Part shown: piece after piece, positions 1 through 8,167 of the stretch
Numbering within the stretch: the first letter of the stretch is position 1
Layout of the letters: every line of letters starts with the position of its first letter
From: Ornithinibacillus contaminans
GTDB lineage: Bacteria > Bacillota > Bacilli > Bacillales > Amphibacillaceae
Assembly: GCF_001038425.2 (NCBI RefSeq)
Contig: NZ_LDPV02000009.1
Span: 1 to 64,000 of the forward strand
DNA: 64,000 nt
Direction: 5' to 3'
Position numbers and translations under genes: made by a program
The notes under the pieces: model-generated
What the model saw: the letters and a program-made list of their open reading frames with translations, nothing else
Database searches by the model: none
Told to the model about the DNA's origin: nothing

Positions 1-260
1 ATTTTTCAACCATAATTGTCCTTATGAAGCCTCCTATTAGACACTTCTACCCATTTTTCAACCATAATTGTCCTTATGAAGCCTCCTATTAGACACTTCT
101 ACCCATTTTTCAGCCATAATTGTCCTTATGAAGCCTCCTATTAGACACTTTTACCCATTTTTCAGCCATAATTGTCCCTATGAAGCCTCCTATTAGACAC
201 TTCTACCCATTTTTCAGCCATAATTGTCCCTGAGATGCTTCCTATGAGTCACTTTTACCC
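1..260. repeat. 52-bp direct tandem repeats, about five copies, open at left edge
   Basis: Copies begin at 1, 53, 105, 157 and 209 with no spacer between them. The first four copies differ by only a few substitutions (for example CAACC versus CAGCC, CTTCT versus CTTTT), and the fifth has decayed in its second half. The period is not a multiple of three, so a single reading frame cannot run through the array. The array is cut by the window edge, so the total copy number is unknown. It lies just beyond the terminator of the 6S RNA gene. Function is unknown. Confidence 0.95.
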
Positions 261-261
261 C

Positions 262-303
262 AAAAAAACTGGCTTAGTTCTGCAGAAGCAAAAATAAGCC
301 AGT
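262..303 (-). terminator. Rho-independent terminator of the 6S RNA transcript
   Basis: A 9-bp perfect stem (268-276 with 295-303) is followed on the minus strand by a run of seven T (262-268). It is the first strong terminator downstream of the 6S RNA. Confidence 0.85.
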
Positions 304-505
304 AAATGTTCTATGTAACCGCCAATCCCAATAATGCCGTCTATAGTAAGTTTTGATCCCCGCTTCCTGCAGGTGGGTGCCTTGTTTTATATTTTATACG
401 TCCCCGCATTTGAATACGAGGCATGTATGCCATATAAAAACAGATAAGCTCCCAATATCATACTGTTCGGTCAAAACGTATTTTATAGACTAACATATCA
501 GGATT
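262..505 (-). ncRNA. ssrS: 6S RNA (B. subtilis 6S-1 / BsrA type), including terminator
   Basis: 6S RNA binds the housekeeping sigma-A RNA polymerase by mimicking an open promoter. The plus strand at 465-477 reads GTTCGGTCAAAAC, which I recall as the start of the product RNA made on B. subtilis 6S-1; the 6S RNA carries its complement as template. The predicted 5' end near 505 reads AATCCTGATATGTTAG on the minus strand, close to the remembered 6S-1 5' end, and about 40 nt separate it from the product-RNA start, as in 6S-1. The 3' half contains CAAGGCACCCACCTGCAGG. A TATTAT or TATAAA -10 element lies at 513-521; I see no clear -35. Position downstream of aspS matches bsrA in B. subtilis. The 3' end is uncertain, because the mature RNA may be trimmed to about 190 nt. 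Confidence 0.88.
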
Positions 506-554
506 GACTGGTTTTATAATACTTTAGGTTTGTAAAAATATCTTAACATAGCCC

Positions 555-579
555 ATAACGGGATTCAATATCCCGTTAT
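555..579 (-). other. Perfect 10-bp hairpin between aspS and 6S RNA
   Basis: 555-564 pairs exactly with 570-579 around a 5-nt loop. It lies 57 nt past the aspS stop codon and upstream of the 6S promoter. There is no immediate T-tract, so it could be a weak terminator or a 3'-end stabilising hairpin. Confidence 0.5.
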
Positions 580-635
580 ATGAAGTATTGATTACAAATG
601 TTACAGAAAAGCAACAAAATTCAATTTCAAGCATA

Positions 636-2393
636 CTATTGACGCAAGCGAATAGATAATTCCGTTAGCTGTGCATCACTAACTTCACTTGGTGCATCCG
701 TTAATAAATCGGATGCTGATGCCGTTTTCGGGAACAGGATCGTATCACGCAAATTGCTTCGACCTGATAGTAACATGACAATCCGGTCTAAACCTAGCGC
801 AATCCCCCCGTGTGGTGGTGCTCCATATTCTAATGCATCTAACAAGAAACCAAATTGAGCTTCTGCTTCCTCTTGAGAAAAACCAAGCACCTTGAACATT
901 TGGTCCTGTTGCTCTCGTTTATAGATACGGATAGATCCGCCACCCAATTCATAGCCGTTAAGAACAAGGTCATAAGCATTTGCTCGAACACTTCCTGGAT
1001 CAGTAGAAAGTTTCTCAAGGTCCTCTTCAAATGGCATCGTAAACGGATGATGTGCAGCAAAGTAACGGCCAAGTTCTTCATCATACTCAAGTAATGGCCA
1101 ATCTGTCACCCATAGGAAGTTAAATTTAGTTTCATCAATTAATTCTAATTCTTTCCCAAGCTTGAGTCTTAAAGCACCAAGGCTGTCATACACTACAGAT
1201 GTTTTGTCCGCAACAAATAATAATAAATCCCCTTCTGTTGCTGCCGCTTTTTCAACAAGCCCTTGTCTTTCTTCATCGGAAATAAATTTAGCAATCGGCC
1301 CTTTTAGTTCATCACCTTCAACTTTAAGCCACGCCAAACCTTTTGCTCCATATACCTTGACGAAGTCTGTTAACTTATCAATATCTTTACGTGAGAAGCT
1401 AGCCGCCTTGCCTTTTACATTTAATAGACTAACCTTTCCGCCACTTTCAATGGCGCTTTTGAATACGTTAAAATCAGAGCCAGCTAACACATCAGAAACA
1501 TGAATTAGTTCCAGCCCAAAACGGGTATCGGGTTTATCTGAGCCATAACGTTCCATCGCCTCTTGATATGGCATGCGAGGTAAAGGTAACGTAATATCAA
1601 CCTGATTGACTTCCTTCATCACCTTTTGCATCATGCGTTCTGTCATGGTCATAATCTCATCGCTTGTCATGAATGAGGTTTCAATATCGATTTGTGTAAA
1701 TTCTGGCTGACGGTCAGCACGCAAATCCTCGTCACGGAAGCAACGAGCAATTTGGTAATACTTTTCAAAACCACTCATCATAATTAACTGCTTAAACAAT
1801 TGCGGCGATTGTGGTAATGCGTAAAATTCCCCTGGATGGACACGACTTGGTACTAAATAATCACGTGCTCCTTCCGGTGTACTTTTGGTTAAGACTGGTG
1901 TTTCCATTTCTAAAAATCCATCTTCATTTAAATAGTTGCGTACTACTTGTGAAATTTGATGACGTTTCTTAAATGTTTCTTGCAGTGCACCTCTTCTTAA
2001 ATCAAGGTAACGATATTTCAACCTAAGATCCTCTGAAACATCGGTTTCATCCTGGATTAAGAATGGCGGGTTTTTCGATTTATTTAAAACCTGTACAGCA
2101 GTAGCAGATACTTCAATCGTTCCCGTTTCCATTAATGGGTTTACCGTTGCAGCATCTCGTAACACTACTTGCCCTTTTACTTCAATAACATATTCACTTC
2201 GAACGGACTCCGCTATCGCTAGAGCCTCTTCATGATTTGGATTGAAAACGACTTGAACGATCCCTGATTTATCACGAAGGTCGATGAAAATTAACCCACC
2301 TAAATCACGGCGCTTCTGTACCCATCCTTTTAATAAAATAGTTTTCTCTACATCTGCTTCTCGGATCGTACCCGCTAGCACTCTTTCACTCAT
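636..2393 (-). CDS. aspS: Aspartyl-tRNA synthetase
   Basis: This class II synthetase charges tRNA-Asp with aspartate in the cytoplasm. At 585 residues it has normal bacterial AspRS length: an N-terminal OB-fold anticodon-binding domain (about 1-110), the catalytic core, and the bacterial GAD insertion (about 290-400). Visible motifs include [20 protein letters not shown] (motif 2), the substrate-loop segment QSPQLFKQ, and motif 3 GLDRIVMLL near the C-terminus. The start is 1 nt downstream of the hisS stop, so the two genes form a translationally close operon driven by the hisS T-box leader. I cannot say from sequence alone whether it also charges tRNA-Asn. Confidence 0.97.
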   Translation of the reverse strand: MSERVLAGTIREADVEKTILLKGWVQKRRDLGGLIFIDLRDKSGIVQVVFNPNHEEALAIAESVRSEYVIEVKGQVVLRDAATVNPLMETGTIEVSATAVQVLNKSKNPPFLIQDETDVSEDLRLKYRYLDLRRGALQETFKKRHQISQVVRNYLNEDGFLEMETPVLTKSTPEGARDYLVPSRVHPGEFYALPQSPQLFKQLIMMSGFEKYYQIARCFRDEDLRADRQPEFTQIDIETSFMTSDEIMTMTERMMQKVMKEVNQVDITLPLPRMPYQEAMERYGSDKPDTRFGLELIHVSDVLAGSDFNVFKSAIESGGKVSLLNVKGKAASFSRKDIDKLTDFVKVYGAKGLAWLKVEGDELKGPIAKFISDEERQGLVEKAAATEGDLLLFVADKTSVVYDSLGALRLKLGKELELIDETKFNFLWVTDWPLLEYDEELGRYFAAHHPFTMPFEEDLEKLSTDPGSVRANAYDLVLNGYELGGGSIRIYKREQQDQMFKVLGFSQEEAEAQFGFLLDALEYGAPPHGGIALGLDRIVMLLSGRSNLRDTILFPKTASASDLLTDAPSEVSDAQLTELSIRLRQ

Positions 2394-2394
2394 T

Positions 2395-3675
2395 CTATTC
2401 TCCTCCTTCGAGCTTTTCTTTCAATGTGTTTACTAATTTATCCAGAGGAACCTCAACTTGTTCACCCGTACCCATTTCTTTCACGTTAATAACTTGTTTT
2501 TCTAATTCATCTTCACCTAGAACTAACACATATTTTGCCTTATAACGATCTGCCGCCTTAAATTGTGCTTTCATCTTTCGTCCTTGATAATCCTGATCGA
2601 CTTGTATTCCATTCCATCGTAGTTCATGGACGATACGAACCGCTTCTTTTTTTGTTTCATCACCAACAGATATAAAATAGCAATCTAATTCGTCTTCAAC
2701 TGGAATTTCAATATTTTCCGCCGCTAGCGCCATTAATAATCGCTCTATTCCCATTCCAAAACCAATTCCTGGTGTATCTGGACCGCCTAACTCTTCCACT
2801 AGCCCGTTATAACGACCACCACCAGCTAATGTTGTAATCGAACCAAAGCCTTCCGCTTCGCTCATAATTTCAAATGCAGTGTGATTATAATAATCTAGTC
2901 CACGTACTAGATTTGGATCGACTGTATAAGCAATCCCCATGCTATCTAAATAGGTTTTAACTTGGTCAAAATATGTTTTCGATTCCTCATTTAGATACTC
3001 TAAAATCGAAGGAGCTGTTTTCATCGATGGATGATCACGATCTACTTTACAATCTAATATCCGTAATGGATTTTGATGTAAACGTGATTGACAATCTCTA
3101 CATAGCTCTTCTTGATGTGGTGTGAAGTGTTTAATTAACGCTTCTCGATAGTTTTGGCGGCTTTCTTTATCCCCTAGTGAATTAATTACTAGTTTTAAAG
3201 AAGTTAGCCCTAATTGTTTATAAACTGTCATAGCCAAATCAATTGCTTCTGCGTCTACTGCTGGATCAGCACTACCTAGTACTTCAACACCAAATTGATT
3301 TAATTGGCGCATTCTTCCTTGTTGTGGTCGTTCATAACGAAACATTTGCATGAAATAATATAGTTTAACCGGTTGATTTGGTTCCCCGTATAATTTGTTT
3401 TGTACAAATGCTCGCGATACTGCAGCGGTACCCTCCGGACGAAGGGTCAGACTTCTACCGCCACGATCTTCAAATGTATACATTTCCTTTTGCACAATAT
3501 CTGTTGAGTCACCTACACCACGAGAGAAAACCTCGGTATGTTCAAATAATGGTGTGCGAATTTCCTCATAATGGAATTTGTCACAAATACTCTTTATTCT
3601 TCCTTCAACATACTGCCACTTTTGGGCATCTTTCGGTAAAATGTCTACCGTTCCCCTTGGCGCATTAATATTCAT
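2395..3675 (-). CDS. hisS: Histidyl-tRNA synthetase
   Basis: This class II synthetase charges tRNA-His. It has 426 residues, typical for the family. Histidine-specific signatures are visible: [20 protein letters not shown] (motif 2), [22 protein letters not shown] and the motif 3 segment GFGMGIERL. The C-terminal about 95 residues form the anticodon-binding domain ([19 protein letters not shown]). The ATG follows an AGGAGGATG Shine-Dalgarno sequence. It is the first gene of the hisS-aspS operon, preceded by a T-box riboswitch. This order is conserved in Bacillus. Confidence 0.97.
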   Translation of the reverse strand: MNINAPRGTVDILPKDAQKWQYVEGRIKSICDKFHYEEIRTPLFEHTEVFSRGVGDSTDIVQKEMYTFEDRGGRSLTLRPEGTAAVSRAFVQNKLYGEPNQPVKLYYFMQMFRYERPQQGRMRQLNQFGVEVLGSADPAVDAEAIDLAMTVYKQLGLTSLKLVINSLGDKESRQNYREALIKHFTPHQEELCRDCQSRLHQNPLRILDCKVDRDHPSMKTAPSILEYLNEESKTYFDQVKTYLDSMGIAYTVDPNLVRGLDYYNHTAFEIMSEAEGFGSITTLAGGGRYNGLVEELGGPDTPGIGFGMGIERLLMALAAENIEIPVEDELDCYFISVGDETKKEAVRIVHELRWNGIQVDQDYQGRKMKAQFKAADRYKAKYVLVLGEDELEKQVINVKEMGTGEQVEVPLDKLVNTLKEKLEGGE

Positions 3676-3716
3676 TCCATCATCCTCCTAATAACTATGT
3701 ATCCATAAAAAAATAT

Positions 3717-3988
3717 ACAAAAAACTCCCGTCCCTATAATAAGGGACGAGAGTATACCCGCGTTGCCACCCTAGTTGATGCATAATCTGCATCCTCTTTA
3801 CACAGTTAACGCCTGCAAAACGTCTATATTTACTAGTCACCGTTCAATATAGATCCTCAGGAATGTCTTTCACTAGATCGTCATGCAAAATGCTTTCAGC
3901 CCAAGGCACTTTGTCTCTAAACAGTCACACACTAGTTACTCTTTCCCTCTACGGATATATTCTAAATTTGTTTAAATTTGTTTGAATG
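3717..3988 (-). promoter_or_regulatory. T-box leader of hisS-aspS
   Basis: T-box leaders bind an uncharged tRNA and let transcription continue only when the cognate amino acid is scarce. The minus strand carries the antiterminator bulge AGGGTGGCAACGCGGG (about 3757-3772), followed by a strong terminator: an 11-bp stem with one wobble pair (3725-3752) and a T-run at 3719-3724. Stem I is bounded by two copies of ACTAGT and contains an AGAGA bulge. The specifier triplet is not settled: GAC at 3865-3867 and GAT at 3853-3855 (both Asp) lie on the 3' side of Stem I, and CAT (His) overlaps the first. Confidence 0.93.
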
Positions 3989-3994
3989 ACTATT

Positions 3995-4023
3995 ATCATA
4001 ATGTTTCAAAGGGGGATTGTCAA
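3995..4023 (-). promoter_or_regulatory. Sigma-A promoter of hisS-aspS
   Basis: The minus strand has a perfect -35 TTGACA (4018-4023), a 17-nt spacer and -10 TATGAT (3995-4000). Transcription would start near 3988, at the head of the T-box leader. Confidence 0.85.
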
Positions 4024-4193
4024 GTACGATTAATCTTTTTCTTTAAGGCCTTTACTTCCCCTAGCGAAATCCCCAATTCCTGGGCAATTTCCATATGATT
4101 AGATGACTCTTGCATTTCAATAAATCGATGTAGATTAACCCCAAATATATCTCGATTTTGTTGAGAATTCCAATGCTTTTCATTGTACCGCAA
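4020..4193 (-). CDS. yrzK: YrzK-like small protein with a helix-turn-helix-like C-terminus
   Basis: A 57-residue protein starts at TTG 4193, eight nt after AAAGGAGG. A longer reading frame upstream would run antisense into the amidase gene and is rejected. The C-terminal half, MEIAQELGISLGEVKALKKK, resembles the recognition part of a helix-turn-helix. In B. subtilis the small gene yrzK occupies the same place between the amidase gene yrvJ and hisS; the assignment rests on that synteny as I remember it and on size. The stop codon overlaps the -35 element of the hisS promoter. Function is unknown; a DNA- or RNA-binding role is only a guess. Confidence 0.7.
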   Translation of the reverse strand: MRYNEKHWNSQQNRDIFGVNLHRFIEMQESSNHMEIAQELGISLGEVKALKKKINRT

Positions 4194-4224
4194 CGTTTTA
4201 GCCTCCTTTTTTCTAACACTAGTT

Positions 4225-4253
4225 TTGCCTAATTCGACAATTTTTATTAAAAT
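4225..4253 (+). promoter_or_regulatory. Possible sigma-A promoter of the amidase gene
   Basis: TTGCCT (4225-4230), a 17-nt spacer and TAAAAT (4248-4253) lie about 45 nt upstream of the TTG start. Both hexamers are imperfect. Confidence 0.4.
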
Positions 4254-4296
4254 AGAATGGAAACATAATGTTTGAGAACTAGTAGGAGGACGTCTT

Positions 4297-5391
4297 TTGC
4301 GACAACGAAAACGAATCGGAATAATACTAACACTATTATTGCTTGTCATGAGCATACATATTACAGCTAGTACGGAAGAATTAATGGTTCAAGAGGATAA
4401 TGTAAATGTCAGAAGTGGACCAGGTACAAATTATGAAGTGTTAGGACAAGTACATGCAGATGAAACCTACCCTATTCTTCAGCAACAGGGCGACTGGCTG
4501 GAGATTCAATTAGATGGCTATACAGGTTGGGTCATAAGTGATTATATTTCTCTTAATGGAAACAATCCAGACTCCAGTACCAATTCAGAATCAGATTCGA
4601 CTATTGATTCAGTTCCCGCCACATCACCAGTCTACGATGCAGATGTAGACGCTATTACTATCCAGCACGAACAAACACAAATCCGTAAAGGTCCATCTAC
4701 AGAGTATGATATTATTTATTTTGCGGATAAAGGAGATCGCCTAGAGGTTACTGGTGAAGTTGGAGAATGGTTACAAGTGAAAACCGATGAAGGCGAAGGG
4801 TATGTTTTAAAAGCATTATTAGTAAAAAAAACTGCAAGCACCTCTGGCTTAGCAGGCAAAACTATTGTTATCGATCCTGGACATGGTGGCGATGATTCTG
4901 GCGCAATCGGTGCAAATGATTCACTTGAAAAAGACTTAACCTATAAAACAGCACGAGAATTAGAACAAGAGCTAACCATGCTCGGTGCTGAGGTCATTAT
5001 GACTCGTGATGAAATGACATTTGTATCCCTAAGTAGTAGAGCAACTGTATCAAATGTGTTGGATACAGATGCATTTATCAGTCTACATTACAACAGTGTA
5101 CCTGACCTACCTGATGTAACTGGTATTGGGACTTATTATTATCACGATCAGTATGAACCACTAGCCCGCTATATCCAAACAGAGCTAATTAAAGAGTCCG
5201 GTGACAATGATCGCGGCATGGGCTTTGGCGATTTTCAGGTTATAAGGCAAAACGCCAAGCCTGGTGTACTAATTGAATTAGGATTCATTTCCAATCCAGA
5301 AATTGAACAGCTGTTACTTACAAATGCTTATCAGAAGAAATTAGTCACTGGCATTGTCAATGGATTGCAACATTACTTTGCAACCAATTAG
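4297..5391 (+). CDS. yrvJ: N-acetylmuramoyl-L-alanine amidase with two SH3 domains (YrvJ-like)
   Basis: This predicted exported peptidoglycan hydrolase cleaves the bond between N-acetylmuramic acid and L-alanine. It has an N-terminal signal peptide (charged RQRKR, then a hydrophobic stretch to about residue 27), two bacterial SH3 domains (about 30-85 and 120-176) with paired RSGPGTNYEVL and RKGPSTEYDII motifs, and an Amidase_3 catalytic domain (about 190-362). Likely zinc and catalytic residues sit in IDPGHGG, SLHYNS and LIELGF. Translation starts at TTG, six nt after AGGAGGA. It has fewer SH3 repeats than I recall for B. subtilis YrvJ. It is monocistronic: a terminator follows. Confidence 0.9.
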   Translation: MRQRKRIGIILTLLLLVMSIHITASTEELMVQEDNVNVRSGPGTNYEVLGQVHADETYPILQQQGDWLEIQLDGYTGWVISDYISLNGNNPDSSTNSESDSTIDSVPATSPVYDADVDAITIQHEQTQIRKGPSTEYDIIYFADKGDRLEVTGEVGEWLQVKTDEGEGYVLKALLVKKTASTSGLAGKTIVIDPGHGGDDSGAIGANDSLEKDLTYKTARELEQELTMLGAEVIMTRDEMTFVSLSSRATVSNVLDTDAFISLHYNSVPDLPDVTGIGTYYYHDQYEPLARYIQTELIKESGDNDRGMGFGDFQVIRQNAKPGVLIELGFISNPEIEQLLLTNAYQKKLVTGIVNGLQHYFATN

Positions 5392-5466
5392 GAAAACTAT
5401 CTCGTTAACAGGCATTCTGTTACGTGACAAAAGCAACATTAAAACTAAAAAACAAGTCATTACTAC

Positions 5467-5508
5467 AGCAACCGTACCCCATTTGTGGTATGGTTGCTGT
5501 TTTTATTT
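5467..5508 (+). terminator. Terminator of the amidase gene
   Basis: The 12-bp stem AGCAACCGTACC / GGTATGGTTGCT (one wobble pair) is followed by a T-rich tail. Confidence 0.88.
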
Positions 5509-5593
5509 TCCAATGATTCGAGAATAGCCCCGTTCTCACCCTAAAACTAGCCAAGTAAACCTATCATTTTCTTGATTTCTAAACAAAATTCAG

Positions 5594-5608
5594 ATAAAAG
5601 CGTTTACA
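5594..5608 (+). promoter_or_regulatory. Candidate catabolite-responsive element (cre, CcpA site)
   Basis: ATAAAAGCGTTTACA matches the remembered cre consensus WTGNAANCGNWNNCW except for A in place of G at position 3. It lies about 105 nt upstream of the transporter start, suggesting carbon-catabolite control of the cassette. This is inference from one motif. Confidence 0.45.
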
Positions 5609-5714
5609 TTAAAATTTCTAATTGTTTAATTAACTAAATAGTATTAATATAAATTACATCATAATTTTTTCGTATTACGAAATAATTATAACTATTGAAG
5701 AAGAAGGTGTAAGT

Positions 5715-6911
5715 ATGTCTCAAATGTTAGCTTTAGCAATTGTTGTTCTTATTCTTTTAATCGGGGATTGGATTGCGATCCGAACCAAAGCATGGGTTCC
5801 ATCCATGTTTATTAGTGCACTCTTATTCCTAATTGGCTACTGGACATTCTTCCCGACAGAAATCGTCTCTGTCGCTGGTATTCCGTCTGTAGTGGCTACC
5901 ATGCTGATGTATTTATTAATTACGAACATGGGTACACTACTTTCCCTACAGGAATTAAAAGCCCAGTGGAAAACTATTCTGATTGCCTTAGCAGGAATTA
6001 TTGGAATCGTTGTATTTTTATTAGGAATCGGAACCTTCATCTTCGGTTTTAAAACTATGGTAGTTGCTATACCACCACTTGTTGGAGGTGTTGTATCTGC
6101 CCTCATTATGGCAGACGGAGCTAATGCTGCGGGTCTTACAACCCTGTCTGTTTTTGCTATCGTCATTTATGTCATGCAAGGTTTTGCCGGTTACCCTCTT
6201 ACATCTATTGTGTTAAAAAAAGAAGGAAAAAGATTACTAGAAAAATATCGCAGTGGTGAGTTACAACCAATGGATCAAGTACAAGCTTCTTCCGAATTAG
6301 CTGTTACCGCAGAACCAACCCTAAAGCTATTTAAATTTTTACCAGAAAAATATAACACGGATTTCTTTAAATTCTTTCGATTAATTGTTGTTGCGTTTCT
6401 GGCATACTTCGTTTCTACACTAGTTGAACCGATTGTTTCAATCAGCCCGTTTATTCTCTGTTTATTATTCGGAATAATTGGTAAAAGCATCGGATTTTTA
6501 GAGAAGCAAGTACTTCAAAAAGCTAATGGATTTGGATTTGCAATGATGGGTCTAATGCTATTCATTTTTGATGGGTTAAAGCAAGCAACTCCGAGCATGA
6601 TGGTTGAGATTATTTTCCCACTAATCGGAGCAATTGTAATTGGTGTATGTGGGATGTATATTTTTTCATTCATCGCCGGAAAATTTCTTAAGGTCAGCAA
6701 AGAAATGGCATTCGCTGTTTCGTTAACAGCATTATATGGTTTCCCAGCCGACTTCATTATTACGAACGAGGTCATTAATTCCTTAACACAGGATGAGAAA
6801 GAAAAAGATGTACTGACGAGCCATATGCTGCCTCCGATGCTTGTTGGCGGGTTTATCACGGTCACCATTGTTTCCGTTATTTTAGCAGGTATATTCGTTA
6901 CATTATTATAA
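5715..6911 (+). CDS. Multi-pass membrane transporter of unassigned family
   Basis: This 398-residue, strongly hydrophobic protein has about 10-11 predicted membrane segments and one larger cytosolic loop (about 165-215, rich in K and E). Glycine-rich segments within the membrane, such as PPLVGGVVSALIMADG, recall secondary transporters of the glutamate:sodium (GltS) or related anion-symporter type, but I do not recognise a diagnostic signature. It is followed after 16 nt by two M20 amidohydrolase genes, so the most likely role is uptake of an N-substituted amino acid or related amide that those enzymes cleave. That link is inferred from gene order. Confidence 0.6.
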   Translation: MSQMLALAIVVLILLIGDWIAIRTKAWVPSMFISALLFLIGYWTFFPTEIVSVAGIPSVVATMLMYLLITNMGTLLSLQELKAQWKTILIALAGIIGIVVFLLGIGTFIFGFKTMVVAIPPLVGGVVSALIMADGANAAGLTTLSVFAIVIYVMQGFAGYPLTSIVLKKEGKRLLEKYRSGELQPMDQVQASSELAVTAEPTLKLFKFLPEKYNTDFFKFFRLIVVAFLAYFVSTLVEPIVSISPFILCLLFGIIGKSIGFLEKQVLQKANGFGFAMMGLMLFIFDGLKQATPSMMVEIIFPLIGAIVIGVCGMYIFSFIAGKFLKVSKEMAFAVSLTALYGFPADFIITNEVINSLTQDEKEKDVLTSHMLPPMLVGGFITVTIVSVILAGIFVTLL

Positions 6912-6927
6912 AAACGGGAGGATTTAA

Positions 6928-8163
6928 ATGAATACCCTACAAGCTCGAATTGAAGCTCATATAGACACACTTAGTACGTTCACTGCAACGCCTGGACAAG
7001 GAACAACGAGATTAACGTATAGCCAGGAAGACAAGCTTGCTCGAAACTATATAAAAGAAAAGATGAAGCAATACGGATTAGAAGTACGTGAAGATGGTCT
7101 AGGGAATATATTTGGAAAGCTAGCTGGAACGTTACAGGATGCACCAAGCGTTCTAATTGGCTCTCATTTTGATTCCGTACCAAACGGCGGCTCTTATGAT
7201 GGGCCAGCTGGTGTTGTTGCCGGTTTAGAGGTTGCAGCTTTATTCGCTGAACACAACCTTAAACCAACCTATCCTTTAGAACTGATTGCACTTGTTGAAG
7301 AAGAAGGTTCCAGATTTGGCGGTGGATTAATGGGATCAAGAGGAATTACTGGTTTAATAACTGATAATGAATTCAAAGCACTCCGTGATCAAAATGGTAT
7401 CACTACTACGGAAGCGATGACCGAAATCGGGCTTAATCCATCCCTTCCCAAAAAAAGAGAACCAAACACCATTAAAGCATATTTAGAATTGCATATTGAA
7501 CAAGGACCAATTTTAGAAGCTACCCAATTTCCAATCGGAGTGGTGGAAACGATTGTTGGTTTAACACAATTTGAAATTACTGTAGAAGGTCAGGCCGGAC
7601 ATGCAGGTACAACACCTATGGATCGTCGTGCTGATGCCTTGGTAACTGCAGCACAAATGATTGCACAACTCCCTTCTCTTGCCATAGCGGAAGGCGAAGG
7701 AACTGTTATAACGACAGGAAGATTAACTGTGTTTCCAAACGGCGCTAATGTAATTCCGAAAAAAACGGTCTTCACAGTAGACATTCGTTCTGGTAAAGAA
7801 GAACATATCCAACATGTAATCAACAAACTGAACATGCTCATTGATTCCTATTCTACTAATGATATAAAGATCACTGCTGTTCAGCAACTATACATGCAAC
7901 CAAAAGTGATGAACCCAGAAATCGTATCGCTTTTCAAGCAAACTAGTGAGCAATTAGCAATCGAGTACTGTTCGATTAATAGTGGAGCTGGTCATGACGC
8001 CATGGTTTTTGCTGATGTGACTGCAGTAGGTATGTTATTCATCCCGAGCAAGAATGGTCTCAGTCATTGTCCAGAAGAATGGTCAGACTCCAGTGATATT
8101 GCAAGAGCAGTTGAAATCCTCTATGAAACTGCAAAGAAATTAACGGAAACTAACGGAGGTTAA
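6928..8163 (+). CDS. M20 amidase of the hydantoinase/carbamoylase family
   Basis: This family of dinuclear metal amidohydrolases includes N-carbamoyl-L-amino-acid hydrolase, allantoate amidohydrolase and beta-ureidopropionase. The 411-residue length is typical. Visible motifs: IGSHFDSVPNGGSYDG (first metal ligands), EEEGSRFGGG (catalytic and bridging Glu), LHIEQGPIL, and AGHAGTTPMDRR of the dimerisation/lid domain, with the late ligand in SGAGHDAM. A GGGAGG Shine-Dalgarno sequence precedes the ATG. It sits between the transporter and a second M20 enzyme, 4 nt apart from the latter. Substrate cannot be read from the sequence. Confidence 0.85.
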   Translation: MNTLQARIEAHIDTLSTFTATPGQGTTRLTYSQEDKLARNYIKEKMKQYGLEVREDGLGNIFGKLAGTLQDAPSVLIGSHFDSVPNGGSYDGPAGVVAGLEVAALFAEHNLKPTYPLELIALVEEEGSRFGGGLMGSRGITGLITDNEFKALRDQNGITTTEAMTEIGLNPSLPKKREPNTIKAYLELHIEQGPILEATQFPIGVVETIVGLTQFEITVEGQAGHAGTTPMDRRADALVTAAQMIAQLPSLAIAEGEGTVITTGRLTVFPNGANVIPKKTVFTVDIRSGKEEHIQHVINKLNMLIDSYSTNDIKITAVQQLYMQPKVMNPEIVSLFKQTSEQLAIEYCSINSGAGHDAMVFADVTAVGMLFIPSKNGLSHCPEEWSDSSDIARAVEILYETAKKLTETNGG

Positions 8164-8167
8164 GACA

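Larger units (their letters stand above)
5392..5714. other. Intergenic region with terminator and candidate CcpA site
   Basis: This 323-bp gap holds the amidase terminator (5467-5508) and a cre-like site (5594-5608) upstream of the transporter gene. The segment from about 5610 to 5700 is very AT-rich and must hold the cassette promoter, but I see no single convincing pair of hexamers. Confidence 0.6.

Noticed and set aside
1-260. CRISPR array
   Set aside because: The 52-nt units are contiguous with no unique spacers, and no cas gene is in the window.
1162-1503. 113-codon plus-strand frame inside aspS
   Set aside because: It is antisense to the conserved catalytic region of aspS, has a low-complexity Ser/Thr/Leu-rich product and no SD.
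4194-4355. N-terminal extension of the small gene upstream of hisS
   Set aside because: The extension runs antisense through the start of the amidase gene, whereas a TTG with a strong SD gives a compact protein of the expected size.
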